Below are positions 7,675 to 15,620 of a stretch of 29,568 nucleotides of DNA, piece by piece. The position numbers and the translations under genes are program-made. The notes beneath the pieces were generated by a model. The model did no database searches. It was not told the origin of the DNA and saw only the letters and a list, made by a program, of their open reading frames with translations. The first letter of the stretch is position 1. Each line of letters begins with the position of its first letter. Origin of the DNA: an uncultured beta proteobacterium (lineage in GTDB: Bacteria > Pseudomonadota > Gammaproteobacteria > Burkholderiales > Burkholderiaceae); contig CAIVXR010000168.1 of NCBI GenBank assembly GCA_903909925.1, forward strand, positions 1 to 29,568, given 5' to 3'.

Positions 7675-7974
7675 TTGCCATTCATACGACTGTTCGTCTT
7701 GATGATGGGACTTCTGGGGCTAACGGCCTGTGAGCGAGATACTTATACGAGCTGGAGCTGTAACTCGTCAGTAGAGGTGAAGGTTCCCATGATCCTTAGA
7801 AAAGCACGTATGGAATTTAAGGACCTCAAGCTGGACTATTGTGGCAGCCTAGGAAATCAAAGCTACTTTGACCAAAAATGTCCCCCACTCATCCAAGATT
7901 CTGGCTATATATTTACCCCTTCCTCGGGTCTACTCATTAGCAAAGGCTACGAATATCAGTGCGGAGCGCTATAA
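7675..7974 (+). CDS. Small predicted lipoprotein, unknown function
   Basis: The frame opens with TTG at 7675, three bases after the rhodanese stop. It gives a short signal with Arg5, a hydrophobic stretch and the lipobox LTAC at residues 16-19, followed by a 99-residue chain. Starting at ATG 7702 or 7705 would lose the charged n-region. After Cys19 the mature part has four further Cys (near residues 29, 58, 69 and 97), which could form disulfides in the periplasm. No clear Shine-Dalgarno sequence precedes the TTG, so translation may be coupled to the upstream gene. I do not recognise a family. Confidence 0.6.
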   Translation: MPFIRLFVLMMGLLGLTACERDTYTSWSCNSSVEVKVPMILRKARMEFKDLKLDYCGSLGNQSYFDQKCPPLIQDSGYIFTPSSGLLISKGYEYQCGAL

Positions 7975-7978
7975 ATCA

Positions 7979-8200
7979 ATGAACCCTCTTAGTCCTAAGA
8001 AACTTTTACTGACCAAATGGACGGCAGTTAAACCGATTGCTAAGCAGAAGCATTTTTTAGTGAGTAAAGTCATTCTGCCAGAGCCTCCCAATGAAAAAAT
8101 TGAGTTTGTGGAAATTGAAGCGGTCTTAACAAAAAAGGTATCGCTCATTGCCTGGCGTGACCTTACTAACAGCGCATTATGGATACAAGGCTGGCAATAA
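7979..8200 (+). CDS. TIGR02450 / DUF2389-type conserved small protein
   Basis: A 73-residue protein from ATG 7979, four bases after the lipoprotein stop; GGAG at 7963-7966 is a plausible but distant ribosome site. The sequence NPLSPKKLLLTKWTAVKP...KHFLVSKVI...VEIEAVLTKKVSLIAWRDL...LWIQGWQ matches my memory of the small conserved family TIGR02450, whose members share an LSPxKLLxSKWTAV start and a C-terminal RxLxDxxxWxxGW. The function is unknown. The longer in-frame stretch from 7868 overlaps the lipoprotein gene and is not conserved-looking, so I reject that start. Confidence 0.78.
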   Translation: MNPLSPKKLLLTKWTAVKPIAKQKHFLVSKVILPEPPNEKIEFVEIEAVLTKKVSLIAWRDLTNSALWIQGWQ

Positions 8201-8204
8201 AAAA

Positions 8205-8224
8205 CCGCCTCAGATTTGAGGCGG
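8205..8224 (-). terminator. Rho-independent terminator of the phasin gene
   Basis: CCGCCTCA (8205-8212) pairs with TGAGGCGG (8217-8224) around GATT. On minus the stem is followed by T6 (complement of A6 at 8199-8204), giving a standard terminator 21 bases after the phasin stop. On plus there is no T-run, so it may only weakly stop the rhodanese transcript. Confidence 0.85.
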
Positions 8225-8245
8225 CTCTATAACTAACTGAGATAC

Positions 8246-8773
8246 TTAGTCAGATTTCTTTTTGGATCCTGAGGACTTCTTGACTATCTCGTCAATATTT
8301 TTTTCTGCAGCATCCGCAACTTCATTCACGATGCGGCGACCTTCTTTAAACATATTCTGCCCAGTGGTAGACATTTCGTGAACCACTTTCGATAGCTTCT
8401 CTGCATGTGAGGGCATTTTGTTTTCAGCATCTTCAAGCCAGGTCACCAATGAAGTACGCACCTTTTCGAGATGTTTCTCTGTTTCATCAGCGGCACTGTC
8501 GCCAAGATCTTTGAGAACTGCCTTGACCTTCTTCTGATAGGCAGCCGCACGTTTGGCAGCCTCTTTAGCAGCCTCTGCTTGTAAATCTTTCAACTTGGCT
8601 AAATCATTCTTAGCGGCTGACTTTGCGCTATCCAAGGCATTTTTCATGCCCCATTCCATCTCAGCCATGTGATGTTCGCTCAGTTTCTTGGCGGCCTCTA
8701 ATAGCGTATGTGAGTAATCAAATAATTCTTTCGCTTTTTCTCGCTGCCATTTTTGCAACTCTTTTGCATCCAT
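8246..8773 (-). CDS. phaP: Phasin family protein (PHA granule-associated)
   Basis: A 175-residue, almost wholly helical, amphipathic protein with no signal peptide. It is rich in Ala, Lys and Glu, with long heptad-like stretches (residues about 20-100 and 105-165) and a basic SSGSKKKSD tail. Length and composition match the phasin_2 family of Burkholderiales, which coat polyhydroxyalkanoate granules. ATG 8773 is preceded by AGGAGC with a six-base gap. The gene stands alone with its own terminator. A possible promoter lies at 8821-8847. The basic tail could also let it touch DNA, as reported for some phasins; that is inference. The symbol is by family only. Confidence 0.78.
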   Translation of the reverse strand: MDAKELQKWQREKAKELFDYSHTLLEAAKKLSEHHMAEMEWGMKNALDSAKSAAKNDLAKLKDLQAEAAKEAAKRAAAYQKKVKAVLKDLGDSAADETEKHLEKVRTSLVTWLEDAENKMPSHAEKLSKVVHEMSTTGQNMFKEGRRIVNEVADAAEKNIDEIVKKSSGSKKKSD

Positions 8774-8820
8774 TTATATGCTCCTATCAATCAAGGGTCC
8801 ATGAAAATCTTCAATTCCAC

Positions 8821-8847
8821 TCTATACCTAAATTAGCAAACTGCCAA
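8821..8847 (-). promoter_or_regulatory. Possible sigma70 promoter of the phasin gene
   Basis: On minus, TTGGCA (8847-8842) and TATAGA (8826-8821) are separated by 15 bases, slightly short of the ideal 17. The position, about 48 bases before the ATG, is sensible. Support is sequence resemblance only. Confidence 0.35.
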
Positions 8848-8908
8848 TTTCCCCTACTTTAAGACATTAATATGACAGTTTCAGGGGATTAAATTAGGGG
8901 GCAAAGGG

Positions 8909-9883
8909 CTAATCTAGCTTTGCCCCAGCCTGATTTACCACCTTTGCCCAACGGGGCATTTCTACAGTAAGAAATTTTGTAAATTGATCGGCATTGAGAT
9001 AGGCTGGATCGGCGCCTTGTTCAGTCATTCTCCTCTGTATCTCGGGCGACTCTAGGGTCTCTTTAAAAGCTTGGCTTAATTTGCTTGTCACATCAGGTGG
9101 CGTACCTTTAGGAGCCAAAATTCCATAAAAGCCAACAACCTCCAGATTAGCTACACCCGTTTCGATCACGGTAGGTGTATTTGGTAATGCAGCATTACGT
9201 TTTGCACTGGTCACTGCCAATGCTTTTACTTTTCCCTGCTTGGCATAGTTTGCAGCTTGAGGAACAGACTCCGCCATAAATTGAACATGGCCGGCAATTA
9301 AATCTGTGAATGCTGGTGCACTACCCTTAAATGGGATATGAACCATAAAAATGCCGGTCTCACTTTTGAGCATCTCGGGAACCAAATGCGAGATACCCCC
9401 ATTACCGGCAGAGCCGTAATTTAATTTACCTGGATTAGCCTTAGCATAGGCAACAAATTCTTTTAGGGAATTTGCAGGCACGTCTTTATTCACAATTAAT
9501 GCCAAAGGTTGTTGAGCAGTTCTGGCGATGGGTTGAAAATCTCTTAGAGTATCGTAAGGTGCTTTGCTATAGATGGCGGGGTTAATCACCATAGTTCCCG
9601 TGTTTGCCAATAGGAGGGTATATCCATCCGGCGGAGACTGCGCTACAAATTGTGCGCCCACAGCCCCACCAGCACCTGCTTTGTAATCCACGATTACAGT
9701 CTGCCCAAGACTAGATTGCAACTTATCCACTAACAGCCGAATATGCGCATCTAGAGGACCTCCTGCAGGGAAGCCAATAATAATTTTGATTGGTTTATCA
9801 GGATAAGCTGCTTGTACATGAAAAGGCAGCGCCAGCATCATGCTTATTAGTAATGTCCTGACAATTTGTGTGGGCTTAAACAT
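8909..9883 (-). CDS. Bug/TctC-family periplasmic solute receptor
   Basis: A 324-residue Bug receptor. It has a signal peptide (MFKPTQIVRTLLISMMLALPFHVQA) followed by the family start YPDKPIKIIIGFPAGGPLDAHIRLL; Asp45 is in the place of the ligand-contacting aspartate after the GG turn. Later motifs include GYTLLLANTG, KLNYGSAGNGGISHL, and HIPFKGSAPAFTDLIAGHVQFM. The ligand is unknown, and there are no TctAB subunits nearby. It lies 135 bases upstream of the phasin gene on the same strand and is divergent from terC, with 65 bases between the two starts. No strong Shine-Dalgarno sequence is seen. Confidence 0.92.
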   Translation of the reverse strand: MFKPTQIVRTLLISMMLALPFHVQAAYPDKPIKIIIGFPAGGPLDAHIRLLVDKLQSSLGQTVIVDYKAGAGGAVGAQFVAQSPPDGYTLLLANTGTMVINPAIYSKAPYDTLRDFQPIARTAQQPLALIVNKDVPANSLKEFVAYAKANPGKLNYGSAGNGGISHLVPEMLKSETGIFMVHIPFKGSAPAFTDLIAGHVQFMAESVPQAANYAKQGKVKALAVTSAKRNAALPNTPTVIETGVANLEVVGFYGILAPKGTPPDVTSKLSQAFKETLESPEIQRRMTEQGADPAYLNADQFTKFLTVEMPRWAKVVNQAGAKLD

Positions 9884-9948
9884 AGAAATCAGATATTGAA
9901 TGTACTTAGATACACTTTACCTGAAACCTACTTTACAAATAGAGATTT

Positions 9949-10707
9949 ATGGATAGTCTTTTACAGCTCATGAGTGATCCTAATGCTTGGGTAGCATTTT
10001 TGACACTTTCTGCCCTAGAAATTATTTTAGGGATAGATAACATCATATTTATTAGTGTCATTGCCAATAGACTCCCTTTAGAGATTCGAGAAAAGGTTCG
10101 CCGCTTTGGCCTCATTTTTGCATTAGTAACGAGAATCTTATTGTTACTCAGCCTGTCTTGGGTAATGAGCCTTACCAATTCCCTCTTCAGTATTAATGAT
10201 CATGCGATTAGCGGTAGAGATCTCATTTTATTATTAGGTGGCTTCTTCTTGATTTGGAAGGCCTCAAAAGAGATCTATGTAGAAGTAGAGATTGGTGAGA
10301 ATAGCGATGAACAAAGTGATGCCAGCAAAGCAAACCTGAATAAATCGATGTTTTCTTTATTTGTTGGTTCCGTATTACAAATTGGCATATTGGATATCAT
10401 TTTTTCCCTAGACAGCGTTATTACAGCTGTTGGCATGGTCGATGAAATCAGCGTCATGATTGCTGCGGTACTAGCCTCGGTCATGATCATGTTAATTGCC
10501 GCAAAACCGATTGGTGATTTTGTGCATCGCCACCCTTCTATTAAAGTCTTGGCCCTATCCTTCTTAACTGTTGTAGGTGTGGTGCTGATTGCCGAAGGTA
10601 TGGGGCTTCATATTCCAAAGGGTTATGTATATGTTGCAATGGCTTTCTCGCTCTCCGTAGAGTTACTGAATATTCGCTCTCGAGAAAAGAAGAAAAAGCT
10701 AAAGTAA
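9949..10707 (+). CDS. TerC family integral membrane protein
   Basis: A 252-residue membrane protein with about seven hydrophobic helices. The two TerC signatures are present: LEIILGIDNIIFISVIANRLP (residues 23-43) and the later ILDIIFSLDSVITAVGM, each with an acidic residue inside a membrane segment (Asp30, and Asp in FSLDS). TerC relatives are linked to manganese export, pH stress and tellurite resistance. The middle loop is acidic (EVEIGENSDEQSD), and the C-terminus is very basic (SREKKKKLK). No yybP-ykoY-type riboswitch fits in the short 65-base leader. It converges with the BaiN-like gene, one base apart. Confidence 0.9.
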   Translation: MDSLLQLMSDPNAWVAFLTLSALEIILGIDNIIFISVIANRLPLEIREKVRRFGLIFALVTRILLLLSLSWVMSLTNSLFSINDHAISGRDLILLLGGFFLIWKASKEIYVEVEIGENSDEQSDASKANLNKSMFSLFVGSVLQIGILDIIFSLDSVITAVGMVDEISVMIAAVLASVMIMLIAAKPIGDFVHRHPSIKVLALSFLTVVGVVLIAEGMGLHIPKGYVYVAMAFSLSVELLNIRSREKKKKLK

Positions 10708-10708
10708 C

Positions 10709-11926
10709 TTAAAGAGCATGGGCACAAACAAAGCCACTTGCCCAAGCCCATTGGAAGTTATGGCCACCTAGATGACCAGTCACATCTACGCACTCACCGA
10801 TAAAAAATAATCCTGGGTGCGAGCGTGACATCATCGTTTGACCATCCAAGTCTTTGGTGTCAACGCCGCCCAACATGACCTCAGCTTTTTTCCAGCCTAA
10901 GGTCCCGGCTGGCTTTACAGACCAATTGGTGAGCAATTCTTTCAGAGCTTGACGATCTCTCTTGGATACTTCAGCCCACTTTCGACCAGAAAGATTTTTT
11001 TGTTCAGAAAATGCTTTGGCTAAACGCTGCGGCAAAACAGAAGCCAGGATAGTCTCGGCAAGTTTCAGACGATTATCTTCATCGTTAAATAAAGTATCGC
11101 AATTAAATCTACCGGCCACTTCAATCGCGCCAAGCCAGTCAATATGAATAGGTTCACCCTCGACCCAATAGCTGCTTGCCTGAAGAACTGCTGGCCCCGA
11201 TAAACCTTTATGAGTTAAAAGCAAGTCTTCGTTAAATCTGCATGCGCCATAACGATGCCCTTTTGAACCGGATGCAATTCTGACGGGAACGCTAAGGCCA
11301 GCTAGATCATTTAAATTACCAAAAGTCTCTGCAGTAAATGAGAGTGGTACTAATGCAGGTCTTGGGTCTACTACTTGCAGCCCAAATTGCTTTGCGATAT
11401 CCAAAGAGTATGCAGTGGCACCAATTGCCGGCACTGGTAAGCCACCTGTTGCCATGACTATGGTCTTAGTTTTTTCAATCCCAGCATTTGTATGAACTAG
11501 CCAGCCCGCTTCTGCTTTGGCAATGGCTTCTACAGAAACTGGATGACGAATAGTGACCTTACCTTTAGAGCACTCCGACATGAGCATGTCGATAATCTGC
11601 TTAGCGGACTCATCACAAAAGAGTTGTCCTTGATGCTTCTCGTGATAAGCAATCCCGTATGAGTCAACCAGCTTGATAAATTCTCTTGAGGGATATTTAG
11701 CAAGTGCACTTTTGACAAAATGGGGATTAAGCGAGAGAAAATTAGCTGGGCTGCTATGTGAATTAGTGAAGTTACAGCGTCCGCCACCACTAATGCGGAT
11801 CTTCTCGCCCAGGACTGTGGCGTGATCTAAGACTAAAACTTTTTTTCCTAACTGACCAGTAACTCCAGCGCAAAATAAGCCGGCTGCACCACCGCCAATA
11901 ATGACGGCATCCCAGATCTTAGTCAT
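10709..11926 (-). CDS. HI0933/BaiN-family FAD-dependent oxidoreductase
   Basis: A 405-residue flavoprotein. An FAD dinucleotide fold starts at once (DAVIIGGGAAGLFCAGVTGQLGKKVLVLDHA, residues 6-36), followed by the family mark ISGGGRCNFTN (about 46-56). The C-terminal FAD loop LFFIGECVDVTGHLGGHNFQWAWASGFVCA (about 371-400) is typical of TIGR00275 proteins (YhiN, BaiN). Some members reduce unsaturated steroid or bile-acid intermediates, but the general substrate is not known. The ATG follows the stop of the channel-like gene by three bases, so both are translated from the same transcript. The symbol is left blank because members differ in function. Confidence 0.88.
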   Translation of the reverse strand: MTKIWDAVIIGGGAAGLFCAGVTGQLGKKVLVLDHATVLGEKIRISGGGRCNFTNSHSSPANFLSLNPHFVKSALAKYPSREFIKLVDSYGIAYHEKHQGQLFCDESAKQIIDMLMSECSKGKVTIRHPVSVEAIAKAEAGWLVHTNAGIEKTKTIVMATGGLPVPAIGATAYSLDIAKQFGLQVVDPRPALVPLSFTAETFGNLNDLAGLSVPVRIASGSKGHRYGACRFNEDLLLTHKGLSGPAVLQASSYWVEGEPIHIDWLGAIEVAGRFNCDTLFNDEDNRLKLAETILASVLPQRLAKAFSEQKNLSGRKWAEVSKRDRQALKELLTNWSVKPAGTLGWKKAEVMLGGVDTKDLDGQTMMSRSHPGLFFIGECVDVTGHLGGHNFQWAWASGFVCAHAL

Positions 11927-11929
11927 GCC

Positions 11930-12442
11930 TTATTTAAAACGGTCAATGATTTCAGAAGAAATATTGAGTTTTTCCATATGACCCTTGGTATAGGCTTGCC
12001 GAAAATTTTTCGTCATAGAAATCATGACGGAAGCAGTCCAAGCAAAAGCAAACATGCCAGAGAAGGCAATAATGACTGTCAGCATTTTCCAGCCATCCGG
12101 CAAGATATCTTCCATAAAGCCCATTGCCGTATAAGTACTTCCACTAAATAAAATACTCTGCCCTAAGGCTGGGACCAACTTGAGAATATAAAGTGCAAAA
12201 CCCCAAAGGATAATTTCAGTAATGTGGGTTAAAAATAAACAGAAAATGCTGATGTAGAAACACAGTGCTACCTCTGAGTATTTCTTTTCTCCTAGATACA
12301 AGAACGATTTGACTTCGTAACGCTTAGAGATTTGTAAGAGCACTAGGCCATGGAAAATCATCACTAGCAAAAGCATGATCGTACCCATCAAGTAGCTGGG
12401 TAACTCTAAAGTAGTGGCGATACTGGCGTCTTGTGGGTTCAT
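11930..12442 (-). CDS. Ion-channel-like membrane protein with unusual pore filter
   Basis: I start at ATG 12442, giving 170 residues; the TTG at 12481 would add a Cys-rich non-conserved-looking leader. Hydrophobic segments lie at about residues 17-37, 57-78, 80-93 and 120-143. Residues 97-111 (ILFSGSTYTAMGFMED) resemble the pore helix and filter of two-TM potassium channels: SxSTYTTVGFGD becomes STYTAMGFMED, followed by a helix-like TM segment. The canonical filter TVGYG/TVGFG is altered to TAMGF, so potassium selectivity is doubtful. It lies between the LOG gene (55-base gap) and the BaiN-like gene (three-base gap) on minus. A cation channel or a channel-derived sensor is inferred. Confidence 0.7.
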   Translation of the reverse strand: MNPQDASIATTLELPSYLMGTIMLLLVMIFHGLVLLQISKRYEVKSFLYLGEKKYSEVALCFYISIFCLFLTHITEIILWGFALYILKLVPALGQSILFSGSTYTAMGFMEDILPDGWKMLTVIIAFSGMFAFAWTASVMISMTKNFRQAYTKGHMEKLNISSEIIDRFK

Positions 12443-12497
12443 GATTAGGCTTTGTACTATTTTACAGGCGGGGCAATGCAAGCAATAAGGGCTTTGA

Positions 12498-13355
12498 TTA
12501 GGTCAATTGGTAGTGCTTTTTAATGATTGTCCATGCCTCTTTCGCAGTCTCTGCAAAATGAATGACCTGCATATCAATCTCATCAATCACACCAAACTCA
12601 ATCATCTGCTCAAACTTCACCATCCCAGCCCAAAACTCTTGCCCCACAAGGATAATGGGAAAAGGCGTGACTTTTTTGGTCTGCATCAGAGTGAGCACTT
12701 CGAAGAATTCATCAAATGAACCGAAGCCACCCGGAAAAACGACGATTGCCCTGGCCCGCAACATAAAGTGCATCTTACGTAAGGCGAAATAATGGAAACG
12801 AAAACTGAGCCCAGGGCTAATATATGGATTTGGATGCTGTTCTCTAGGTAGGCTAATGTTAAAGCCAATAGTTTGATCACCTGCTTCAAATGCACCACGG
12901 TTAGCTGCCTCCATAATGCCAGGGCCGCCGCCAGTGCAAATATGCAATTTGTTAGAGTCCTCATCTTGGGTAGCGTTGTACTGGGCAACTATAGTGCCGA
13001 ACTCCCTTGCTGATTCGTAATATCGACTATGTAGCAATGCTTTATTGGCTGCCGCTTTCTCACCTTCAGTTTGCGCATTCCTCTGCATCTCCAAAGCTTT
13101 TTCACGACTGACAAAGCGTGTTGAGCCAAAGACTGTAATGGTATGGTCGATCCCATGTTCATTAAGCAAAATTTCTGGTTTTAGAAGCTCTAATTCAAAG
13201 CGAATTCCAATCGTTTCTCTGCGCGCCAAAAAAGCTTCGTCATCAAATGCAAACTTATAAGACTCGTCAGAAGTCTCTTCAGAAATATGATGTGGCTCAG
13301 GATTTAGAAAATCTGTAATAGTCTGAGTATTCTTTGCGGGAAGCTTTGGACTCAT
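12498..13355 (-). CDS. LOG-family nucleotide phosphoribohydrolase-like protein
   Basis: A 285-residue protein of the LOG / lysine-decarboxylase-like family (TIGR00730 type). The nucleotide loop GGGPGIMEAANRGA spans residues 142-155 and the catalytic motif PGGFGSFDE residues 208-216 (canonical PGGxGTxxE, with Ser for Thr and Asp-Glu at the end). These enzymes cut the N-glycosidic bond of nucleoside monophosphates such as AMP or cytokinin ribotides. It has an N-terminal extension of about 70 residues before the Rossmann core, as in the longer bacterial subgroup. The start ATG 13355 has AAGG upstream. It is the first gene of a probable three-gene minus-strand unit with the channel-like and BaiN-like genes. 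Confidence 0.88.
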   Translation of the reverse strand: MSPKLPAKNTQTITDFLNPEPHHISEETSDESYKFAFDDEAFLARRETIGIRFELELLKPEILLNEHGIDHTITVFGSTRFVSREKALEMQRNAQTEGEKAAANKALLHSRYYESAREFGTIVAQYNATQDEDSNKLHICTGGGPGIMEAANRGAFEAGDQTIGFNISLPREQHPNPYISPGLSFRFHYFALRKMHFMLRARAIVVFPGGFGSFDEFFEVLTLMQTKKVTPFPIILVGQEFWAGMVKFEQMIEFGVIDEIDMQVIHFAETAKEAWTIIKKHYQLT

Positions 13356-13495
13356 ATTCTTGCCTTTGATATCGGTGTCATACCATCTTACCCCTTACGT
13401 TTTGCAGCTACTAAACTCTATGACTCTCTCTAAAGCTTAGTATTAATACCTAATAAGCCTTATCAAAAGGTGCCTAGGGCTGCTTAGGACTTACC

Positions 13496-13533
13496 CCGAT
13501 TCCAACAAAGGTTAAAATTATTCCGATTTCAAC
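13496..13533 (+). repeat. Imperfect direct repeat upstream of the small membrane protein
   Basis: CCGATTCCAAC (13496-13506) and CCGATTTCAAC (13523-13533) differ at one base and start 27 bases apart, flanking TAAAAT at 13513-13518, which could be a -10 element. A binding site for a regulator is possible but unsupported. Confidence 0.35.
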
Positions 13534-13551
13534 CAAACTGAAGGAAAAGCA

Positions 13552-13749
13552 ATGAGCAACCGTTCAATCATCATCATGGTACTGGTATTAGTTGGTGCCA
13601 CCGCCTATTTACTCCTGAAAAGCGATGGCAATATTGATATGGGCGGTGAAAAGCATGGGGCTGAAGCTACTCATGTTGAAGAAGCTAAAAAAGATGCTCC
13701 TGCAACAGCTCCAGCTGCACCAGCTGCTGTAACAGATGCCAAGAAATAA
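13552..13749 (+). CDS. Small membrane-anchored protein with Ala/Pro-rich tail
   Basis: A 65-residue protein with a good Shine-Dalgarno sequence (AAGGAA seven bases before ATG). Residues 5-23 (SIIIMVLVLVGATAYLLLK) form one membrane helix, likely with the C-terminus in the periplasm or acting as an uncleaved signal. The rest is low complexity: an acidic/His section (GGEKHGAEATHVEEAKK), then APATAPAAPAA and a DAKK end. I recognise no family and infer no function. It is a single-gene unit ending at the strong terminator at 13768-13792. Confidence 0.72.
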   Translation: MSNRSIIIMVLVLVGATAYLLLKSDGNIDMGGEKHGAEATHVEEAKKDAPATAPAAPAAVTDAKK

Positions 13750-13767
13750 TTTTCTTTCGGTAAATGC

Positions 13768-13792
13768 AACCGCGGTCCGCCGCGGTTTTTTT
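13768..13792 (+). terminator. Strong rho-independent terminator
   Basis: AACCGCGG (13768-13775) pairs perfectly with CCGCGGTT (13780-13787) around TCCG, followed by a T-run to 13792. It ends only eight bases before the ATG of the next gene, so it could also act as an attenuator for that gene. Confidence 0.9.
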
Positions 13793-13800
13793 ATCCCTTA

Positions 13801-14613
13801 ATGAATATGAAATTCTTACTCTATCTTGCCCTCTTCTGCTTTTCACAACTGACCTTTAGCCAGCCATCCCAAACTATGAAATCGCTTGACCCTAATACCC
13901 TCAAATCATTTGCGCCAAGTGGAACTTTGCGTGTTGGAATTAACTTAGGAAACCCAGTACTAGCAAGCGAAGATACTGCCACTAAAAAACTCAGTGGCAT
14001 TAGCGTTGATATCGCTCATGAAATTGGTAAGCGCATCAAACTACCGGTGCAACTCATTCCATTTAAAAGTGCTGGTGCAACAGTTGAAGGCATTAAAAAT
14101 GGTGATATTGATCTGATCTTTGTGGCAATTGATCCTGTGCGTGGTGCTGATATCAGCTATACCCCGGCCTATATTCAAATTGAAGGTGCTTATATGGTCA
14201 AAGCCAACTCACCTTTAAAGAGCAATGAGGAGGTAGATTTTCTGGGTAATGAAATCGTAGTTGGTAAAGGTAGCGCTTACGATCTTTATCTCACAAGAGA
14301 GATCAAGAATGCCACTCTACTAAGAGCAGCTAACTCACAATCAGTAGTTGACGACTTCATGTCTGGTAAAGGCAATGTTGCGGCCGGCGTAAAGCAGCAA
14401 TTAGAAAGTGATGCTAAGCGCTATGAAGGCTTGCGTATGCTACCAGGACGCTTCATGGTCATTAATCAAGCTATTGGCATTCCCAAGTCAAGATCTGATT
14501 TTGAAAGAACTACCGCTTACCTAAGTGAAGTCATTACCGAGCTCAAGCAATCTGGCTTTGTAGCTAACTCTATGCAACGTCATCATATTCAAGGTGCGAA
14601 AGTGGCTGAGTAA
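13801..14613 (+). CDS. Amino-acid-type ABC transporter substrate-binding protein (SBP_bac_3)
   Basis: A 270-residue periplasmic binding protein of family 3. A signal peptide covers residues 1-20 (MNMKFLLYLALFCFSQLTFSQ). The core shows SGTLRVGINLGNP (38-50), the region LSGISVDIAHEIGKRIKLPVQLIPF (64-88) and NGDIDLIFVAIDPVRGADISYTPAYIQIEGAYMV, all typical of polar amino acid receptors. No ABC permease or ATPase is adjacent, so it is an orphan receptor or has another partner. The ATG at 13801 (or 13807) lies eight bases behind a terminator T-run and lacks a Shine-Dalgarno sequence, which is odd. The EamA transporter starts 16 bases after its stop. Confidence 0.88.
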   Translation: MNMKFLLYLALFCFSQLTFSQPSQTMKSLDPNTLKSFAPSGTLRVGINLGNPVLASEDTATKKLSGISVDIAHEIGKRIKLPVQLIPFKSAGATVEGIKNGDIDLIFVAIDPVRGADISYTPAYIQIEGAYMVKANSPLKSNEEVDFLGNEIVVGKGSAYDLYLTREIKNATLLRAANSQSVVDDFMSGKGNVAAGVKQQLESDAKRYEGLRMLPGRFMVINQAIGIPKSRSDFERTTAYLSEVITELKQSGFVANSMQRHHIQGAKVAE

Positions 14614-14629
14614 GCTGTTATAAAGCGCT

Positions 14630-15607
14630 ATGCAACCAGCAAGTACATTACAACAACAGCGCCGCTATCTCTACGGCATCTTCATGGCTGGGGTTGGCTC
14701 AATGCTATTTTCTGGCAAAGCCGTTCTCATCAAACTGGCATTTGGCTATGGTGCTGATGCAGAAACACTGTTGGCCTTACGCATGCTCATGGCGCTTCCA
14801 ATGTTTTGGGGAATCTATTGGTGGGAATCCCGTAGAAAGGCAATGAACCCACTGACTTGGCTTGATCGATTGAAGTTATTTTTCTTGGGTTTCTTAGGTT
14901 ATTTTTTATCAAGCTATTTAGATTTTCTAGGATTGCAATATATCTCTGTTGGGCTTGAGCGCATTGTGCTCTATCTCACCCCAACAATCGTGCTCCTGAT
15001 TTCCTATTTTGTTTTGCATAAAGCCATTTCGCGCTTGCAGTGGTACGCCCTAATAGTTGGTTATCTAGGTGTCTTCATTGTTTTCATTCAGGATGCTAGC
15101 TCCACCGGAATCAGTGCGTGGCTCGGCATGCTCTTGGTGTTTGGCAGTGCCTGCTCTTATGCAATCTATATGATTGGTTCAGGCGAAATGGTTCAACGCA
15201 TTGGCAGCGTGCGACTAGTGGTCTATGCAAGTACCGCTTCTGCTCTCCTTAGCCTAATACAGTCATCTTTTTATAATCCAAGCGCTATCTTCGAGCAAAC
15301 CCAAGCGATTTATTGGCTAAGCCTTTTAAATGCAGGCTTATGTACTGTCATTCCAATGTTGCTCATCATGATTGCTATTAACCGTATTGGTTCACCGCTG
15401 GTAGCTCAAGCTGGAATCTTGGGGCCTGTGTCTACTATCTTTTTGGGTTATTTTATTTTATCTGAACCAATTACCTGGGTTCAAATCAGCGGAATGGGTT
15501 TAGTTATTGCTGCCATGTGGTTATTGGTGCGCAATCAAGATGCTAGAAAAAAGTCACCTAACTCCAGTGAGTCAGATGACTTTAATAAAACAGAGTCCCT
15601 CAATTAA
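14630..15607 (+). CDS. EamA/DMT-superfamily transporter
   Basis: A 325-residue inner-membrane protein with about ten hydrophobic helices in two homologous EamA halves (about residues 12-145 and 158-300). The first half shows FSGKAVLIKLAFGYGADAETLLALRMLMALP, and each half ends in a helix near a conserved Pro/Glu segment, such as GYFILSEPITWVQISGMGLVI in the second. Family members export amino acids, nucleosides or other metabolites; the substrate is unknown. The C-terminus is hydrophilic (KKSPNSSESDDFNKTESLN). It follows the binding-protein gene by 16 bases and converges with the Lys-rich exported protein gene, 13 bases apart. Confidence 0.88.
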   Translation: MQPASTLQQQRRYLYGIFMAGVGSMLFSGKAVLIKLAFGYGADAETLLALRMLMALPMFWGIYWWESRRKAMNPLTWLDRLKLFFLGFLGYFLSSYLDFLGLQYISVGLERIVLYLTPTIVLLISYFVLHKAISRLQWYALIVGYLGVFIVFIQDASSTGISAWLGMLLVFGSACSYAIYMIGSGEMVQRIGSVRLVVYASTASALLSLIQSSFYNPSAIFEQTQAIYWLSLLNAGLCTVIPMLLIMIAINRIGSPLVAQAGILGPVSTIFLGYFILSEPITWVQISGMGLVIAAMWLLVRNQDARKKSPNSSESDDFNKTESLN

Positions 15608-15620
15608 CGCAGGGGCATCA

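Noticed and set aside
7868..7978. Longer N-terminus for the TIGR02450-type gene
   Set aside because: This stretch overlaps the lipoprotein gene and the family motif begins at ATG 7979.
8850..8890. Terminator for the second Bug gene formed by CCCCT and AGGGG
   Set aside because: The loop would be nearly 30 bases and no T-run follows.
9884..9948. Manganese (yybP-ykoY) riboswitch before terC
   Set aside because: The leader is only 65 bases and lacks the expected paired elements.
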